From Loktanella sp. Alg231-35 (GTDB lineage Bacteria > Pseudomonadota > Alphaproteobacteria > Rhodobacterales > Rhodobacteraceae), in NCBI RefSeq assembly GCF_900143545.1, contig NZ_FREV01000007.1:62001-126000 (forward strand): a DNA stretch of 64,000 nt. The letters are read 5' to 3'. Under the pieces are notes generated by a model. That model was not told where the DNA came from, ran no database searches, and worked only from the letters and a program-made list of their open reading frames with translations. Positions 18,560-26,555 of the stretch are shown piece by piece; position 1 is the first letter of the stretch, and the number at the start of each line of letters is the position of its first letter. A program made the position numbers and the translations under genes.

Positions 18560-18731
18560 CTTTATCAAAAACTTCCGCAACGACGAAGACGGTGCTGTAA
18601 CTGTTGACTTCGTAGTTCTGACAGCTGCAATCGTTGTTCTCGGCCTGGCCGTTGGTGGCGCAGTGAGCCGTGGTGCTGAAGGTCTCGCAAACGAAATCGA
18701 AGACTCCCTCGATAACATGGACGCCGAATAA
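18552..18731 (+). CDS. flp: Flp-type pilin 1 (Tad pilus major subunit candidate)
   Basis: A 59-residue pilin precursor, below the size cut-off of many gene callers. A short N-terminal leader (MLNFIKNFRNDEDG) is followed by AVTVDFVVLTAAIVVLG, a class IVb prepilin cleavage site (after Gly14) and a hydrophobic helix to about 40, then a short acidic tail ANEIEDSLDNMDAE. The mature position +5, normally Glu in Flp pilins, is Asp here (AVTVDF). An excellent ribosome site AGGAGGGA precedes the ATG, and a strong terminator follows. It heads a tad locus that encodes the matching prepilin peptidase and motor. Confidence 0.92.
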   Translation: MLNFIKNFRNDEDGAVTVDFVVLTAAIVVLGLAVGGAVSRGAEGLANEIEDSLDNMDAE

Positions 18732-18761
18732 GACCTTCTTAAGGTTCTTTAGCGTAAATTC

Positions 18762-18797
18762 AAAAAGCCGCGCCCCGTATGTGGCGCGGCTTTTCTT
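18762..18797 (+). terminator. Strong intrinsic terminator after flp pilin 1
   Basis: The stem AAAAGCCGCGCC / GGCGCGGCTTTT has an 8-base loop and a T-rich 3-prime side. It sits 30 bp after the pilin stop, so the abundant pilin mRNA is probably separated from the rest of the locus. Confidence 0.88.
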
Positions 18798-18906
18798 GTG
18801 CGATTTTCAGAGTTTTGTAACAGCGGGATCATGACCCAACCGCATCGCAAGAATGTTGAGACACAACCATGGGACACAACTGATACCCTGATCATTTCAC
18901 CTTGAG

Positions 18907-18939
18907 ATGTCAGTGACCATGAAAGCGACAATAGGATGA
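18907..18939 (+). other. Short upstream reading frame coupled to pilin 2
   Basis: A ten-codon frame (MSVTMKATIG) whose TGA overlaps the ATG of pilin 2 in an ATGA tetranucleotide. No strong ribosome site precedes it. The arrangement resembles that at pilin 1 and is compatible with translational coupling, but a frame this short is also easily found by chance. Confidence 0.25.
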
Positions 18940-19112
18940 AGCACTTTCTTTCCACATTTCTCCAAGACGAAGACGGAGCCATCACAGTTGATTTTGTTGT
19001 TTTGACCGCTGCAATCTGTACGCTTGGCCTGATCATTGTTTTGGCCTTCAGCGGCGGCGCCACCGATCTGGCAAACGAAATCGAACTGGCATTGGATAAC
19101 ATCGACGTCTGA
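18936..19112 (+). CDS. Flp-type pilin 2 (second Tad pilin)
   Basis: A 58-residue paralogue of pilin 1. The leader MKHFLSTFLQDEDG is cleaved after Gly14, the mature N-terminus is AITVDFVVLTAAICTLG, and the tail LANEIELALDNIDV matches the first pilin. The block DEDGA-TVDFVVLTAAI is shared nearly unchanged, so the two arose by duplication. A Cys at position 28 inside the helix is the main difference. The upstream site is poor (ATAGG), suggesting weaker translation or coupling to the preceding ten-codon frame. It may be a minor pilin or an alternative major subunit. Confidence 0.85.
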   Translation: MKHFLSTFLQDEDGAITVDFVVLTAAICTLGLIIVLAFSGGATDLANEIELALDNIDV

Positions 19113-19436
19113 AACGCTGTGATGGTGGCGCGTCTGGTGTATTTCACCGCACCAGTGGTGCACTGGCTGCAACGACCACACGCAATGTGATTCTCTTACG
19201 GATGGCCAACAAGGTGTTTGAATTGTCCAAACACGCTGACGCGACAGAAAAGCTGGTTTCCGCCACGGAAACGCCGCGACTTGCGCATAGTCACTTAAGA
19301 ATTCTTGTGTAGAATTGTCGCAATACTTTAGAAAGTGAGCGCTGTGTGACTAGTTTTATAGCGCTCAATCTTTGTATGGATTATGACGTTGTTCTGGCGC
19401 TTCGAAAGCGCCAAGTGCTGAAACAGAGGTGAAAAG
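19113..19436 (+). promoter_or_regulatory. Hairpin-rich gene-free leader before cpaB
   Basis: A 324-bp interval without a gene, containing four inverted repeats: GTGTTTG/CAAACAC at 19214-19234, GTTTCCG/CGGAAAC at 19256-19272, TGAGCGCT/AGCGCTCA at 19336-19367 with a 16-base spacer, and TGGCGCTT/AAGCGCCA around CGA at 19395-19413. None has a T run, so they are not ordinary terminators. The first operon promoter of cpaB onward must lie here. The wide 8-base repeat at 19336-19367 resembles a dimeric regulator site; the others may structure the 5-prime leader. Confidence 0.45.
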
Positions 19437-20279
19437 ATGCGCGCAGTTTTCGGATTAGTGCTTTTGATCGGTATGGGGTTGGCAGGTTTTGCCGTCTATT
19501 TGGTCAACGAGCAGATGCAATCGCTGGAGGCCCGTGCAAATCAGGAGCGGGAACGTGCGCGTTCAGCGATCCAGACAGTCGACATCTATGCGCCCAGCCG
19601 CAACTTGACATACGGTGATTTGCTGCTTCCTGAAGATGTGCAAATCATCAAATATGCCCGTGACCATTTGCCGGAGGGCGTTTTCTCTACTGAAGAAGAG
19701 ATGTTCCCGGAGGGCGTTACCGTGCCCCGCGTCGTGAAAATACCGATGCAGGTGAACGAGCCCATTCTAGCTGTCAAAGTGACCGAAGCCGGCGCCCCAA
19801 GAGGCCTAACGGCGCTTTTGGACCCCGGCATGCGCGCATTCCCTCTACCCGACTTGATGACTCGCGCATTTGCCGGGGAATTGCGGAACTCCGACCGGAT
19901 CGATCTTTACTGGGTTGGCAGCGTCAGCGGGGCAGGAAACATTTCCCGGCTCGTAAAGAGCGGACTTGAAATTATTGCGATTGAAGAGCCCGACGAGGAA
20001 GGGCGTGGCGGCGGACGAGGCGTTGTTGTTCAGGTGAGCCAGGAAGACTTTGCCGACCTGCAAGTCTTGCAATCCGCAGGGACCCTTTCACTAACGCCTG
20101 TCGCGCGAAACGACGAAGACGGTGGCGACACAAATATTGAAACCAATATTCAGGATATTCTAGGCATTGAAGAAGTAGTTGTTGAGCAAGCCCCTGAAGA
20201 GGTCGAGCCGGAACGTTGTTTTGTGACCCAGCGCAACGGAACCGAACGTATTGAAGTTGAGTTTGACTGCCCGGACTAA
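19437..20279 (+). CDS. cpaB: Flp pilus assembly protein CpaB/RcpC
   Basis: A 280-residue periplasmic protein, anchored by one N-terminal membrane helix (about 4-24), that supports secretin assembly in Tad pili. The SAF/CpaB region (about 47-115) includes IYAPSRNLTYGDLLLPEDVQ and the later GLTALLDPGMRAFPL block. An acidic linker lies near 185-245, and the C-terminus has two cysteines (CFVTQ, FDCPD) that may pair. AGAGGTGAAAAG before the ATG is a usable ribosome site. A terminator follows, separating it in part from the secretin gene. Confidence 0.92.
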   Translation: MRAVFGLVLLIGMGLAGFAVYLVNEQMQSLEARANQERERARSAIQTVDIYAPSRNLTYGDLLLPEDVQIIKYARDHLPEGVFSTEEEMFPEGVTVPRVVKIPMQVNEPILAVKVTEAGAPRGLTALLDPGMRAFPLPDLMTRAFAGELRNSDRIDLYWVGSVSGAGNISRLVKSGLEIIAIEEPDEEGRGGGRGVVVQVSQEDFADLQVLQSAGTLSLTPVARNDEDGGDTNIETNIQDILGIEEVVVEQAPEEVEPERCFVTQRNGTERIEVEFDCPD

Positions 20280-20312
20280 ACAGCACACGTCCGGTTGTTT
20301 CTAAGGATTTTG

Positions 20313-20350
20313 ACGCGCGCCCGGGGTGACCACGGCGCGCGTTTTGCTTT
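20313..20350 (+). terminator. Intrinsic terminator after cpaB
   Basis: A 9-bp GC stem ACGCGCGCC / GGCGCGCGT with a 12-base loop, followed by TTTTGCTTTTT. It lies about 35 bp after the cpaB stop, implying a separate or partly separate promoter for the secretin gene 150 bp further on. Confidence 0.75.
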
Positions 20351-20500
20351 TTCCATGCACGAGAGTGTTGCCAGTTGTCCACATACGCTTTGACCTCCAA
20401 CACCCTGATTCTTGCAATAAATGTCCTTCTGCCGCATGGTCACAGCATCAAGGGCACCTAAGACCCATAAACGAGGCGTGATCGGAGAGGCAGGTCACTT

Positions 20501-21934
20501 ATGAAGTATGACAGATTTCTAAAGGCAGCTATTGCTGGCTTGACGTTGTCGCTAACAGCGGCAGCACCTACTATGGCACCGGCCGAAACGTTGCGCGTGT
20601 TGCGCGGCGCCGCGTCCAGTGCTCTCAGCGTTCCGATGAACCGGGCCGTTGTTGTGGAGAGCGACGTGCCCTTCACTGAGTTATCGATTGCAAACCCCGG
20701 TATCGCGGACATTTCATCTTTGTCTGACCGGACAATCTACGTTCTGGGCAAAGAGCCGGGGCGCACCACACTGACCCTTCTGGGCGCAGATGGCCGTCTG
20801 ATTACGAACGTGGAAGTCCATGTTTCACCCGATATGGCAGAGTTCAAAGAACGTCTGACGCAGATATTGCCGGGCGAAAACATTGAAGTGCGCACAGCAA
20901 ACGACGGAATCGTGCTTTCTGGTACGGTAAGTTCGATTGCACGATTGGACCGGGCGCTTGATCTGGCTGAACGTTACGCGCCGGACCGTGTTTCCAACCT
21001 GATGATGGTTGGTGGTACGCAGCAGGTGATGCTAAAGGTACGTTTCGCAGAGATGCAACGCACCGTTAGCAAGCAACTATCCAGTTCACTGCGCTTTAGC
21101 GGAACTGCATTTGGCGGGGATCTTGGCGTCGACGGCGGCACGAACGGCGTTGGTGCAGCAATCGGCGCTGGTGGTGTTCCACTGTTGGGCACCGTTGGCT
21201 CTGACGCTGAAGCCAATGGTGCAGTGGTCTTTGGCTTCGGTTCCGGCGCCCTGGAAGTTGATATCTTGCTCGAAGCGCTTGAATCTCGCGGCGTTGTCCG
21301 CTCTCTCGCCGAGCCAAACCTGACAGCCCTTAGCGGTCAGGAAGCAACATTCCTTGCTGGCGGTGAATATCCGGTGCCAGTTAGCAGTGAAGAAGATACG
21401 ATTACGATTGAATATAAACCATTCGGTATCGAATTGAACTTCATTCCACGCGTTGTTGACGAAGACATCATCAACCTAGAATTGGTTGCAGCTGTATCCG
21501 CAATTGATCCATCCAATGGTATTTCCATTGATGGCTTCCAAATCGATGCCTTCACACGCCGCGAAACATCAACGACTGTTGAAATGCGCGATGGTGAGAG
21601 CTTTGCGATTGCGGGTCTGTTGTCTGATGACTTCACTGACCTCAAAGGCCAGGTGCCTTGGATCGGCGATGTGCCAATCTTGGGCGCATTGTTCCGCAGC
21701 GCTGAATATCAGCGTTCGCAGACCGAACTGGTGATCATCGTCACACCTCACCTTGTCACACCAACACGTGGCGAAGCATTGGCATTGCCAACGGATCGGG
21801 TTCGCCCGCCAACCGAGCAAGACCTGTTCTTGTTTGGCCGTGTCGCACGCACCGGCGCACCATCCTCTGGTGGCGCGGGCGAAGTAGCGCGTCAGGACTT
21901 TAGCGGGTCCTACGGCTATGTCCTGGATGAATGA
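20501..21934 (+). CDS. cpaC: Tad secretin RcpA/CpaC (outer-membrane channel)
   Basis: A 477-residue outer-membrane secretin through which the Flp pilus leaves the cell. A Sec signal peptide (about 1-29) precedes the N-terminal pilus-assembly domain (about 40-120, with ISSLSDRTIYVLGKEPGRTTL) and a BON-like segment. The secretin domain occupies about 165-420. QVMLKVRFAEMQR marks its start, and QVPWIGDVPILGALFRS (about 383-399) is the terminal signature. A glycine-rich insertion of roughly 50 residues near 200-250 is typical of RcpA. It is followed immediately by the OmpA lipoprotein gene. Confidence 0.95.
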   Translation: MKYDRFLKAAIAGLTLSLTAAAPTMAPAETLRVLRGAASSALSVPMNRAVVVESDVPFTELSIANPGIADISSLSDRTIYVLGKEPGRTTLTLLGADGRLITNVEVHVSPDMAEFKERLTQILPGENIEVRTANDGIVLSGTVSSIARLDRALDLAERYAPDRVSNLMMVGGTQQVMLKVRFAEMQRTVSKQLSSSLRFSGTAFGGDLGVDGGTNGVGAAIGAGGVPLLGTVGSDAEANGAVVFGFGSGALEVDILLEALESRGVVRSLAEPNLTALSGQEATFLAGGEYPVPVSSEEDTITIEYKPFGIELNFIPRVVDEDIINLELVAAVSAIDPSNGISIDGFQIDAFTRRETSTTVEMRDGESFAIAGLLSDDFTDLKGQVPWIGDVPILGALFRSAEYQRSQTELVIIVTPHLVTPTRGEALALPTDRVRPPTEQDLFLFGRVARTGAPSSGGAGEVARQDFSGSYGYVLDE

Positions 21935-21949
21935 TTGGAGCGCAAGTCG

Positions 21950-22606
21950 ATGAAATATCTTATGACAACGGCTATTGCGGCCGCCACCCTCGCAGCTTGC
22001 TCACCAAGTGATAGCGCACTGTCTTCTTTCTACTCAGAAGCCGGTTCGCAGATTGACTCGGGTGATTTCGGCGAAGCCACGATGAACAACAAGTTGGTTC
22101 AAACCGGGCAGCGGGATTACACAATCAACCTCGCGCGGCGCTTTGCGTCGGATGTAAACTCAACGGTGAACTTTGCGTTCAACTCGACCGTTCTTGACGC
22201 TGATGCACGCAGTACGCTGATGCGCCAGGCCGACTGGATCAAGCAGTTCCCCGAAGTGCGCTTCAAGGTTTATGGCCATACCGACCTCGTCGGCAGCCAA
22301 GGTTATAACCGTTCACTCGGCCTGCGTCGGGCACAGACTGTTGTATCCTTCCTAAGCTCCCAAGGGATCGACCGCGACCGTCTGGAAGCCGTCGTATCCT
22401 TCGGTGAAACGCAGCCGCTGGTGGTTACTGAAGGTCGCGAACGCCGGAACCGCCGGACGGTGACGGAAGTGTCAGGGTTTGTAGAATCAAACCCAGCGCT
22501 GCTGAACGGCAAATACGCGGAGGTCATCTTCCGCGAGTATATCCGCAGTGGTAGGCCGACAAATACTGCGACTGAAACTCAGCTCTCCACAGGTGCTGGT
22601 GGCTAA
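21950..22606 (+). CDS. OmpA-family lipoprotein of the Tad locus
   Basis: A 218-residue protein. The signal peptide ends in a lipobox LAAC, so Cys17 should be lipidated. A C-terminal OmpA-like peptidoglycan-binding domain (about 75-180) contains VYGHTDLVGSQGYNRSLGLRRAQTV. It sits 15 bp after cpaC with GGAG as ribosome site. In other tad loci this place is taken by CpaD or RcpB; here an OmpA lipoprotein may anchor the secretin to the cell wall, which is an inference from position. A terminator follows. The frame is open to a TTG at 21935, but ATG 21950 fits both the ribosome site and the signal peptide. Confidence 0.9.
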   Translation: MKYLMTTAIAAATLAACSPSDSALSSFYSEAGSQIDSGDFGEATMNNKLVQTGQRDYTINLARRFASDVNSTVNFAFNSTVLDADARSTLMRQADWIKQFPEVRFKVYGHTDLVGSQGYNRSLGLRRAQTVVSFLSSQGIDRDRLEAVVSFGETQPLVVTEGRERRNRRTVTEVSGFVESNPALLNGKYAEVIFREYIRSGRPTNTATETQLSTGAGG

Positions 22607-22617
22607 GCCCGCCTTGT

Positions 22618-22651
22618 TTGACGCCGGATTTACCCTCCGGCGTCAACATTT
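22618..22651 (+). terminator. Intrinsic terminator after the OmpA lipoprotein gene
   Basis: An 11-bp perfect stem TTGACGCCGGA / TCCGGCGTCAA with a 7-base loop, followed by CATTTCTAT. The T run is weak, so termination may be partial before cpaE, 200 bp downstream. Confidence 0.65.
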
Positions 22652-22850
22652 CTATAGATTTGCCAAGATCGTTCAAATAAACCGCACAATTACGATCTTT
22701 TGGTCCAAATCTCGACACGTTTTCCGCCGATAGTCATGATCTAACGAGTTTGTTGTCGTCAGGCAGTGGGCAAGCATATCTGTTGTGCTAGGATTGTAGA
22801 GCCGTCTTACGAAGGTTGGATGTGAAGAGATTGATGGGGAAATCTAAGCA

Positions 22851-24098
22851 ATGAATACTACCTCGGCCGTGCAAAGCGATACACCACCTATCGTCGCATG
22901 TACCATTAGTCGTGATGTCCAGAACTTTGACCTTTTGATCGAAGATATGGAAGCCGCTCTGGGTGATGCCTGGGGCGATTTGAGCTTTGATGACGCCGCA
23001 ACTTTTCTGAGCCAGCCCGAGGCCTCGGGTTTGCAATTCGTGACTGTTGCGATGGATGCCGAGGACGAAGACAATCTTCCTAGCATTAAGGAAGTTATCG
23101 GAGCGGCCAAAGCCTCAAAAATCAAAGTTATTTTGATTGCAGAAGATGTCAGCCCTGGCGCTTTGCATCAGCTCTTGCGTGAGGGTGGCGACGAATTTGT
23201 CCCCTACCCGCTTCCCGAAAACGAATTGGCCCGCGCAATCGAGCGCGTATTGACCATCAAAGATACGCCTGCCCCCGCCGAGGGCGAGACAAAATTCCAT
23301 GCGACGGGCGACCGGTCTGGCGTGATCATTCCGGTACATGGTCTTGCAGGCGGCACCGGTGCGACGATGCTTGCCGTGAATCTGGCTTGGGAACTCGCGA
23401 ATATGGATGCCGGAGACGAGCCCGCGAAAGTGTGCCTGCTCGACTTTGACTTCCAATTCGGCACCGCCTCCACATACCTTGACCTACCCCGCCGGGAAGC
23501 TGTTCTTGAGATGCTGACCGATACCGAATCTATGGATGTCGAAACGTTCACCCAAGCGCTTCTGACATATGGGGACAAACTCCAGGTTCTGACCTCGCCG
23601 ATGGACATGATCCCGCTGGATATGATCACGCCCGAGGATATCCGACGTGTGATCGAACTTGCGAGCGTGAACTTCGACTACGTCGTCATCGACATGCCCT
23701 CCACCATGGTTGAGTGGTCGCAAACCGCTCTGGAAATGGCACATGTCTACTTTGCAACAATCGAGCTTGACATGCGATCGGCACAAAACACGCTCCGCCT
23801 CAAGCGCGCACTGCAAACCGAGGATCTCCCTTTTGAAAAGATCCGCTTTGTGTTGAACCGCGCCCCCGGATTTACGGATCTGAACGGCAAAAGCCGGGTA
23901 AAACGCCTGTCAGAAAGCCTCGGCATCGCGATTGAAGTGCTGCTACCTGATGGCGGCAAGCCTGTCATGCAGAGTGCCGATCACGGCGCACCCATGGCCG
24001 AATCCATCGCCAAAAATCCATTGCGCAAGGAAATCCTGAAACTTGCCAAGTCGATCCATGAAGTCAATCTAGATGACGCATCCGAAGCGAGAGCTTAA
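22851..24098 (+). CDS. cpaE: Tad pilus localisation ATPase CpaE/TadZ
   Basis: A 415-residue MinD/ParA-like protein that positions the Tad apparatus at the pole. The N-terminal receiver-like domain (about 14-135) lacks an obvious phospho-acceptor pattern. It is followed by the ATPase domain with a deviant P-loop HGLAGGTGATML (163-174), in which the signature lysine is missing, as often in TadZ. LLDFDFQFGTASTYLDL and YVVIDMPSTMVEW give the other switch regions. It begins the run cpaE-cpaF-tadB-tadC-tadD, with 11 bp to cpaF. Confidence 0.95.
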   Translation: MNTTSAVQSDTPPIVACTISRDVQNFDLLIEDMEAALGDAWGDLSFDDAATFLSQPEASGLQFVTVAMDAEDEDNLPSIKEVIGAAKASKIKVILIAEDVSPGALHQLLREGGDEFVPYPLPENELARAIERVLTIKDTPAPAEGETKFHATGDRSGVIIPVHGLAGGTGATMLAVNLAWELANMDAGDEPAKVCLLDFDFQFGTASTYLDLPRREAVLEMLTDTESMDVETFTQALLTYGDKLQVLTSPMDMIPLDMITPEDIRRVIELASVNFDYVVIDMPSTMVEWSQTALEMAHVYFATIELDMRSAQNTLRLKRALQTEDLPFEKIRFVLNRAPGFTDLNGKSRVKRLSESLGIAIEVLLPDGGKPVMQSADHGAPMAESIAKNPLRKEILKLAKSIHEVNLDDASEARA

Positions 24099-24109
24099 GA
24101 GGTAACGCC

Positions 24110-25573
24110 ATGTTTTCAAAATATAAAAAGCCAACGCCGGCAAAAGGCAATGCGCCAGCCGCAGCCGCAGCAAGTGGCCCGAAAGTCAACGTCACACCCG
24201 TTGCTGTGGCACCCCAGGAAGACGCAAAACAATCGTTGATGAAGACGATGCCCAACAAGCGCCCGGCAGATGCGGGCCCTGTGGACAAAGACAAACGGCG
24301 CAAAGAGCGTCTGGGTGAGATTAAGCTGGAGCTGCACAAGGCACTGCTCGACAATCTCAACCTTGCTGCCCTCGACACGGCGTCAGAGCAGGAACTGCGC
24401 ACCGAAATCAACGCGATTGCCAACGAAACACTTGAAGACATGGGCGTTGTCCTTAACCGGGACGAACGCCAGACCCTCAGCCAGGACTTGTTCTTTGAGG
24501 TGACCGGCCTTGGCCCGCTTGAGACACTGCTAAAAGACGAAAGCGTCAACGATATTCTGGTGAACGGTCCACAGCAGATCTTTGTCGAACGTGACGGCAA
24601 ACTGCAACTGACCGATATTACCTTCAAAGACGAACGCCACCTTTTGCGGATCATCGACAAGATCGTCTCCGCGGTGGGGCGCCGCGTTGACGAAAGCAAC
24701 CCTTACGTTGACGCCCGTCTTGCTGATGGTTCGCGTTTTAACGCGATGGTGCCACCGATTGCGGTTGACGGCTCGCTGGTCTCTATTCGTAAGTTCAAAA
24801 AAGACAAACTCGGCATCGAAGAGCTGGTCAAATTCGGTGCATTCACCGAGGAAATGGCCGCTTATCTGCAAGCCGCCGTGTCAACTCGCCTGAACGTCAT
24901 CGTGTCCGGCGGTACAGGTTCGGGTAAGACAACAACGCTCAATGCGCTTTCCGGTTTCATCGATGATGCTGAACGCATCCTGACGATCGAGGATACGGCG
25001 GAACTTCAGCTGCAACAGACCCATGTTGGCCGGATGGAAAGCCGCCCACCCAACGTCGAAGGCAAAGGTGGCGTGTCCCAGCGCGACTGTCTGAAGAACG
25101 CCCTGCGTATGCGTCCTGACCGCATTATCGTGGGTGAGACGCGTGGCGAAGAAGTCATCGACATGTTGCAGGCCATGAACACAGGCCACGACGGGTCAAT
25201 GACCACGATCCACGCCAACAGTGCCCGTGACGGCGTGTCGCGTTTGGAGAACATGATCGCGATGGCAGGTATCGAGATGCCGATTAAAGCGATGCGGAGC
25301 CAGATTTCCTCGGCTGTGAACCTGATTGTACAGGCATCACGTCTGCAGGATGGTTCGCGCCGGATGACTTCGATCACCGAGATCACGGGCATGGAAGGCG
25401 ATGTGATTTCCATGCAGGAGATTTTCCGCTATCAACGTGTTGGTCTGACACCAGACAACAAAATTATCGGCCACTTTACAGCGACCGGTGTGCGTAGCCA
25501 CTTTTCAGAGCGGTTCAAGCTTTGGGGTTACGATCTGCCACCGGCAATCTTTGAACCTATGGTCGCGGAGTAA
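24110..25573 (+). CDS. cpaF: Tad pilus secretion ATPase CpaF/TadA
   Basis: A 487-residue hexameric ATPase of the type II/IV secretion superfamily that powers Flp pilus extension and retraction. The N-terminal ~65 residues are Ala/Pro/Lys-rich and probably flexible. The catalytic core is complete: Walker A GGTGSGKT at 267-274, Asp box TIEDTAEL at 292-299, Walker [10 protein letters not shown] at 338-346 and His box [12 protein letters not shown] at 359-370. It is placed directly before tadB and tadC, which encode its membrane platform. Confidence 0.98.
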   Translation: MFSKYKKPTPAKGNAPAAAAASGPKVNVTPVAVAPQEDAKQSLMKTMPNKRPADAGPVDKDKRRKERLGEIKLELHKALLDNLNLAALDTASEQELRTEINAIANETLEDMGVVLNRDERQTLSQDLFFEVTGLGPLETLLKDESVNDILVNGPQQIFVERDGKLQLTDITFKDERHLLRIIDKIVSAVGRRVDESNPYVDARLADGSRFNAMVPPIAVDGSLVSIRKFKKDKLGIEELVKFGAFTEEMAAYLQAAVSTRLNVIVSGGTGSGKTTTLNALSGFIDDAERILTIEDTAELQLQQTHVGRMESRPPNVEGKGGVSQRDCLKNALRMRPDRIIVGETRGEEVIDMLQAMNTGHDGSMTTIHANSARDGVSRLENMIAMAGIEMPIKAMRSQISSAVNLIVQASRLQDGSRRMTSITEITGMEGDVISMQEIFRYQRVGLTPDNKIIGHFTATGVRSHFSERFKLWGYDLPPAIFEPMVAE

Positions 25574-25578
25574 CCAGC

Positions 25579-26544
25579 ATGATTTCTGCAGCACCGGTTA
25601 TCTATATCCTCATTTTCGTCGCCGTCTTGGCGCTTGTTCAGGGTGCCTATCTGGTCATCTTTGGCAAATCGATCAGCATGGACGGCAAGGTGAACCGCCG
25701 TCTTGAAATGCTCGACAAAGGCGGCAACCGCGAACAGGTGCTTGATCAACTCCGCAAGGAGATGACCCAGCACATGAAGTCGCAGAGTATCCCGATTTAC
25801 TCTTTGCTGGCGGATAAGGCGCAAAAGGCCAACATCGCATTCACACCCACGCAGATCATGCTGTTGATGGTTGTCGTCAGCGGTGCTGCCTTCGCGATGT
25901 TGTCAGTTCTGACGGCTGTCAGCCTGCCAATTCAATGTGGCGTTGCCGTACTAATGGGCGTTGGCGGTGTCTATGTCTGGATCAACGGCAAAGCCAAGAA
26001 GCGTATGAATATGCTTGCAGAACAATTGCCCGAAGCAGTCGAACTGATGGTGCGTTCCTTGCGCGTCGGCCATCCGTTTTCATCCGCCGTTGGGATTGTA
26101 TCCCGCGAGGTTCCCGATCCGCTTGGCACAGAGATGGGTATGATCTCGGACGAGGCCGCCTATGGCCGCGATATGGGTGAGACGCTCAAAGCAATGGCAG
26201 AGCGGCTGGATAATCAGGATTTGCGCTTTCTGGCGGTGGCAGTAACGATCCAGCAGACGTCGGGTGGTAATCTGGCTGAAATCCTTGACGGTTTGGCTAA
26301 GGTGATCCGTGCGCGGTTCCGCCTGTTCCGACGTGTGGCTGCAATCACGGCCGAAGCGAAGTGGTCCGGCAACCTGCTATCGGCGTTCCCTATCTTGGCC
26401 TTGCTTGGCATCAACATGGTGAAGCCCGACTACTATGACGAAGTCATGCTTAGCCCGCTTTTCATTCCTGCCTGTCTGGTCGTTGCCGCATTCCTTGTGG
26501 TCAACCTGATCGTGATGCGCGCACTTGTGAACATTAAGGTGTAA
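25579..26544 (+). CDS. tadB: Tad inner-membrane platform protein TadB
   Basis: A 321-residue platform protein with one T2SSF (GspF-like) domain. It has an N-terminal helix at about 6-27, a helix pair near 92-135, the cytoplasmic T2SSF helical bundle (about 148-270, starting LPEAVELMVRSLRVGHPF) and two C-terminal helices. Spacing is 5 bp to cpaF and 11 bp to tadC. The length is usual for TadB. It should pair with TadC beneath the secretin. Confidence 0.95.
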   Translation: MISAAPVIYILIFVAVLALVQGAYLVIFGKSISMDGKVNRRLEMLDKGGNREQVLDQLRKEMTQHMKSQSIPIYSLLADKAQKANIAFTPTQIMLLMVVVSGAAFAMLSVLTAVSLPIQCGVAVLMGVGGVYVWINGKAKKRMNMLAEQLPEAVELMVRSLRVGHPFSSAVGIVSREVPDPLGTEMGMISDEAAYGRDMGETLKAMAERLDNQDLRFLAVAVTIQQTSGGNLAEILDGLAKVIRARFRLFRRVAAITAEAKWSGNLLSAFPILALLGINMVKPDYYDEVMLSPLFIPACLVVAAFLVVNLIVMRALVNIKV

Positions 26545-26555
26545 GGACCCTCGAC

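Noticed and set aside
18560-19112. Pilin genes as fragments of a larger coding region
   Set aside because: Both short frames have clear starts, prepilin cleavage sites and stops, and each codes a complete Flp-type pilin. No larger frame includes them.
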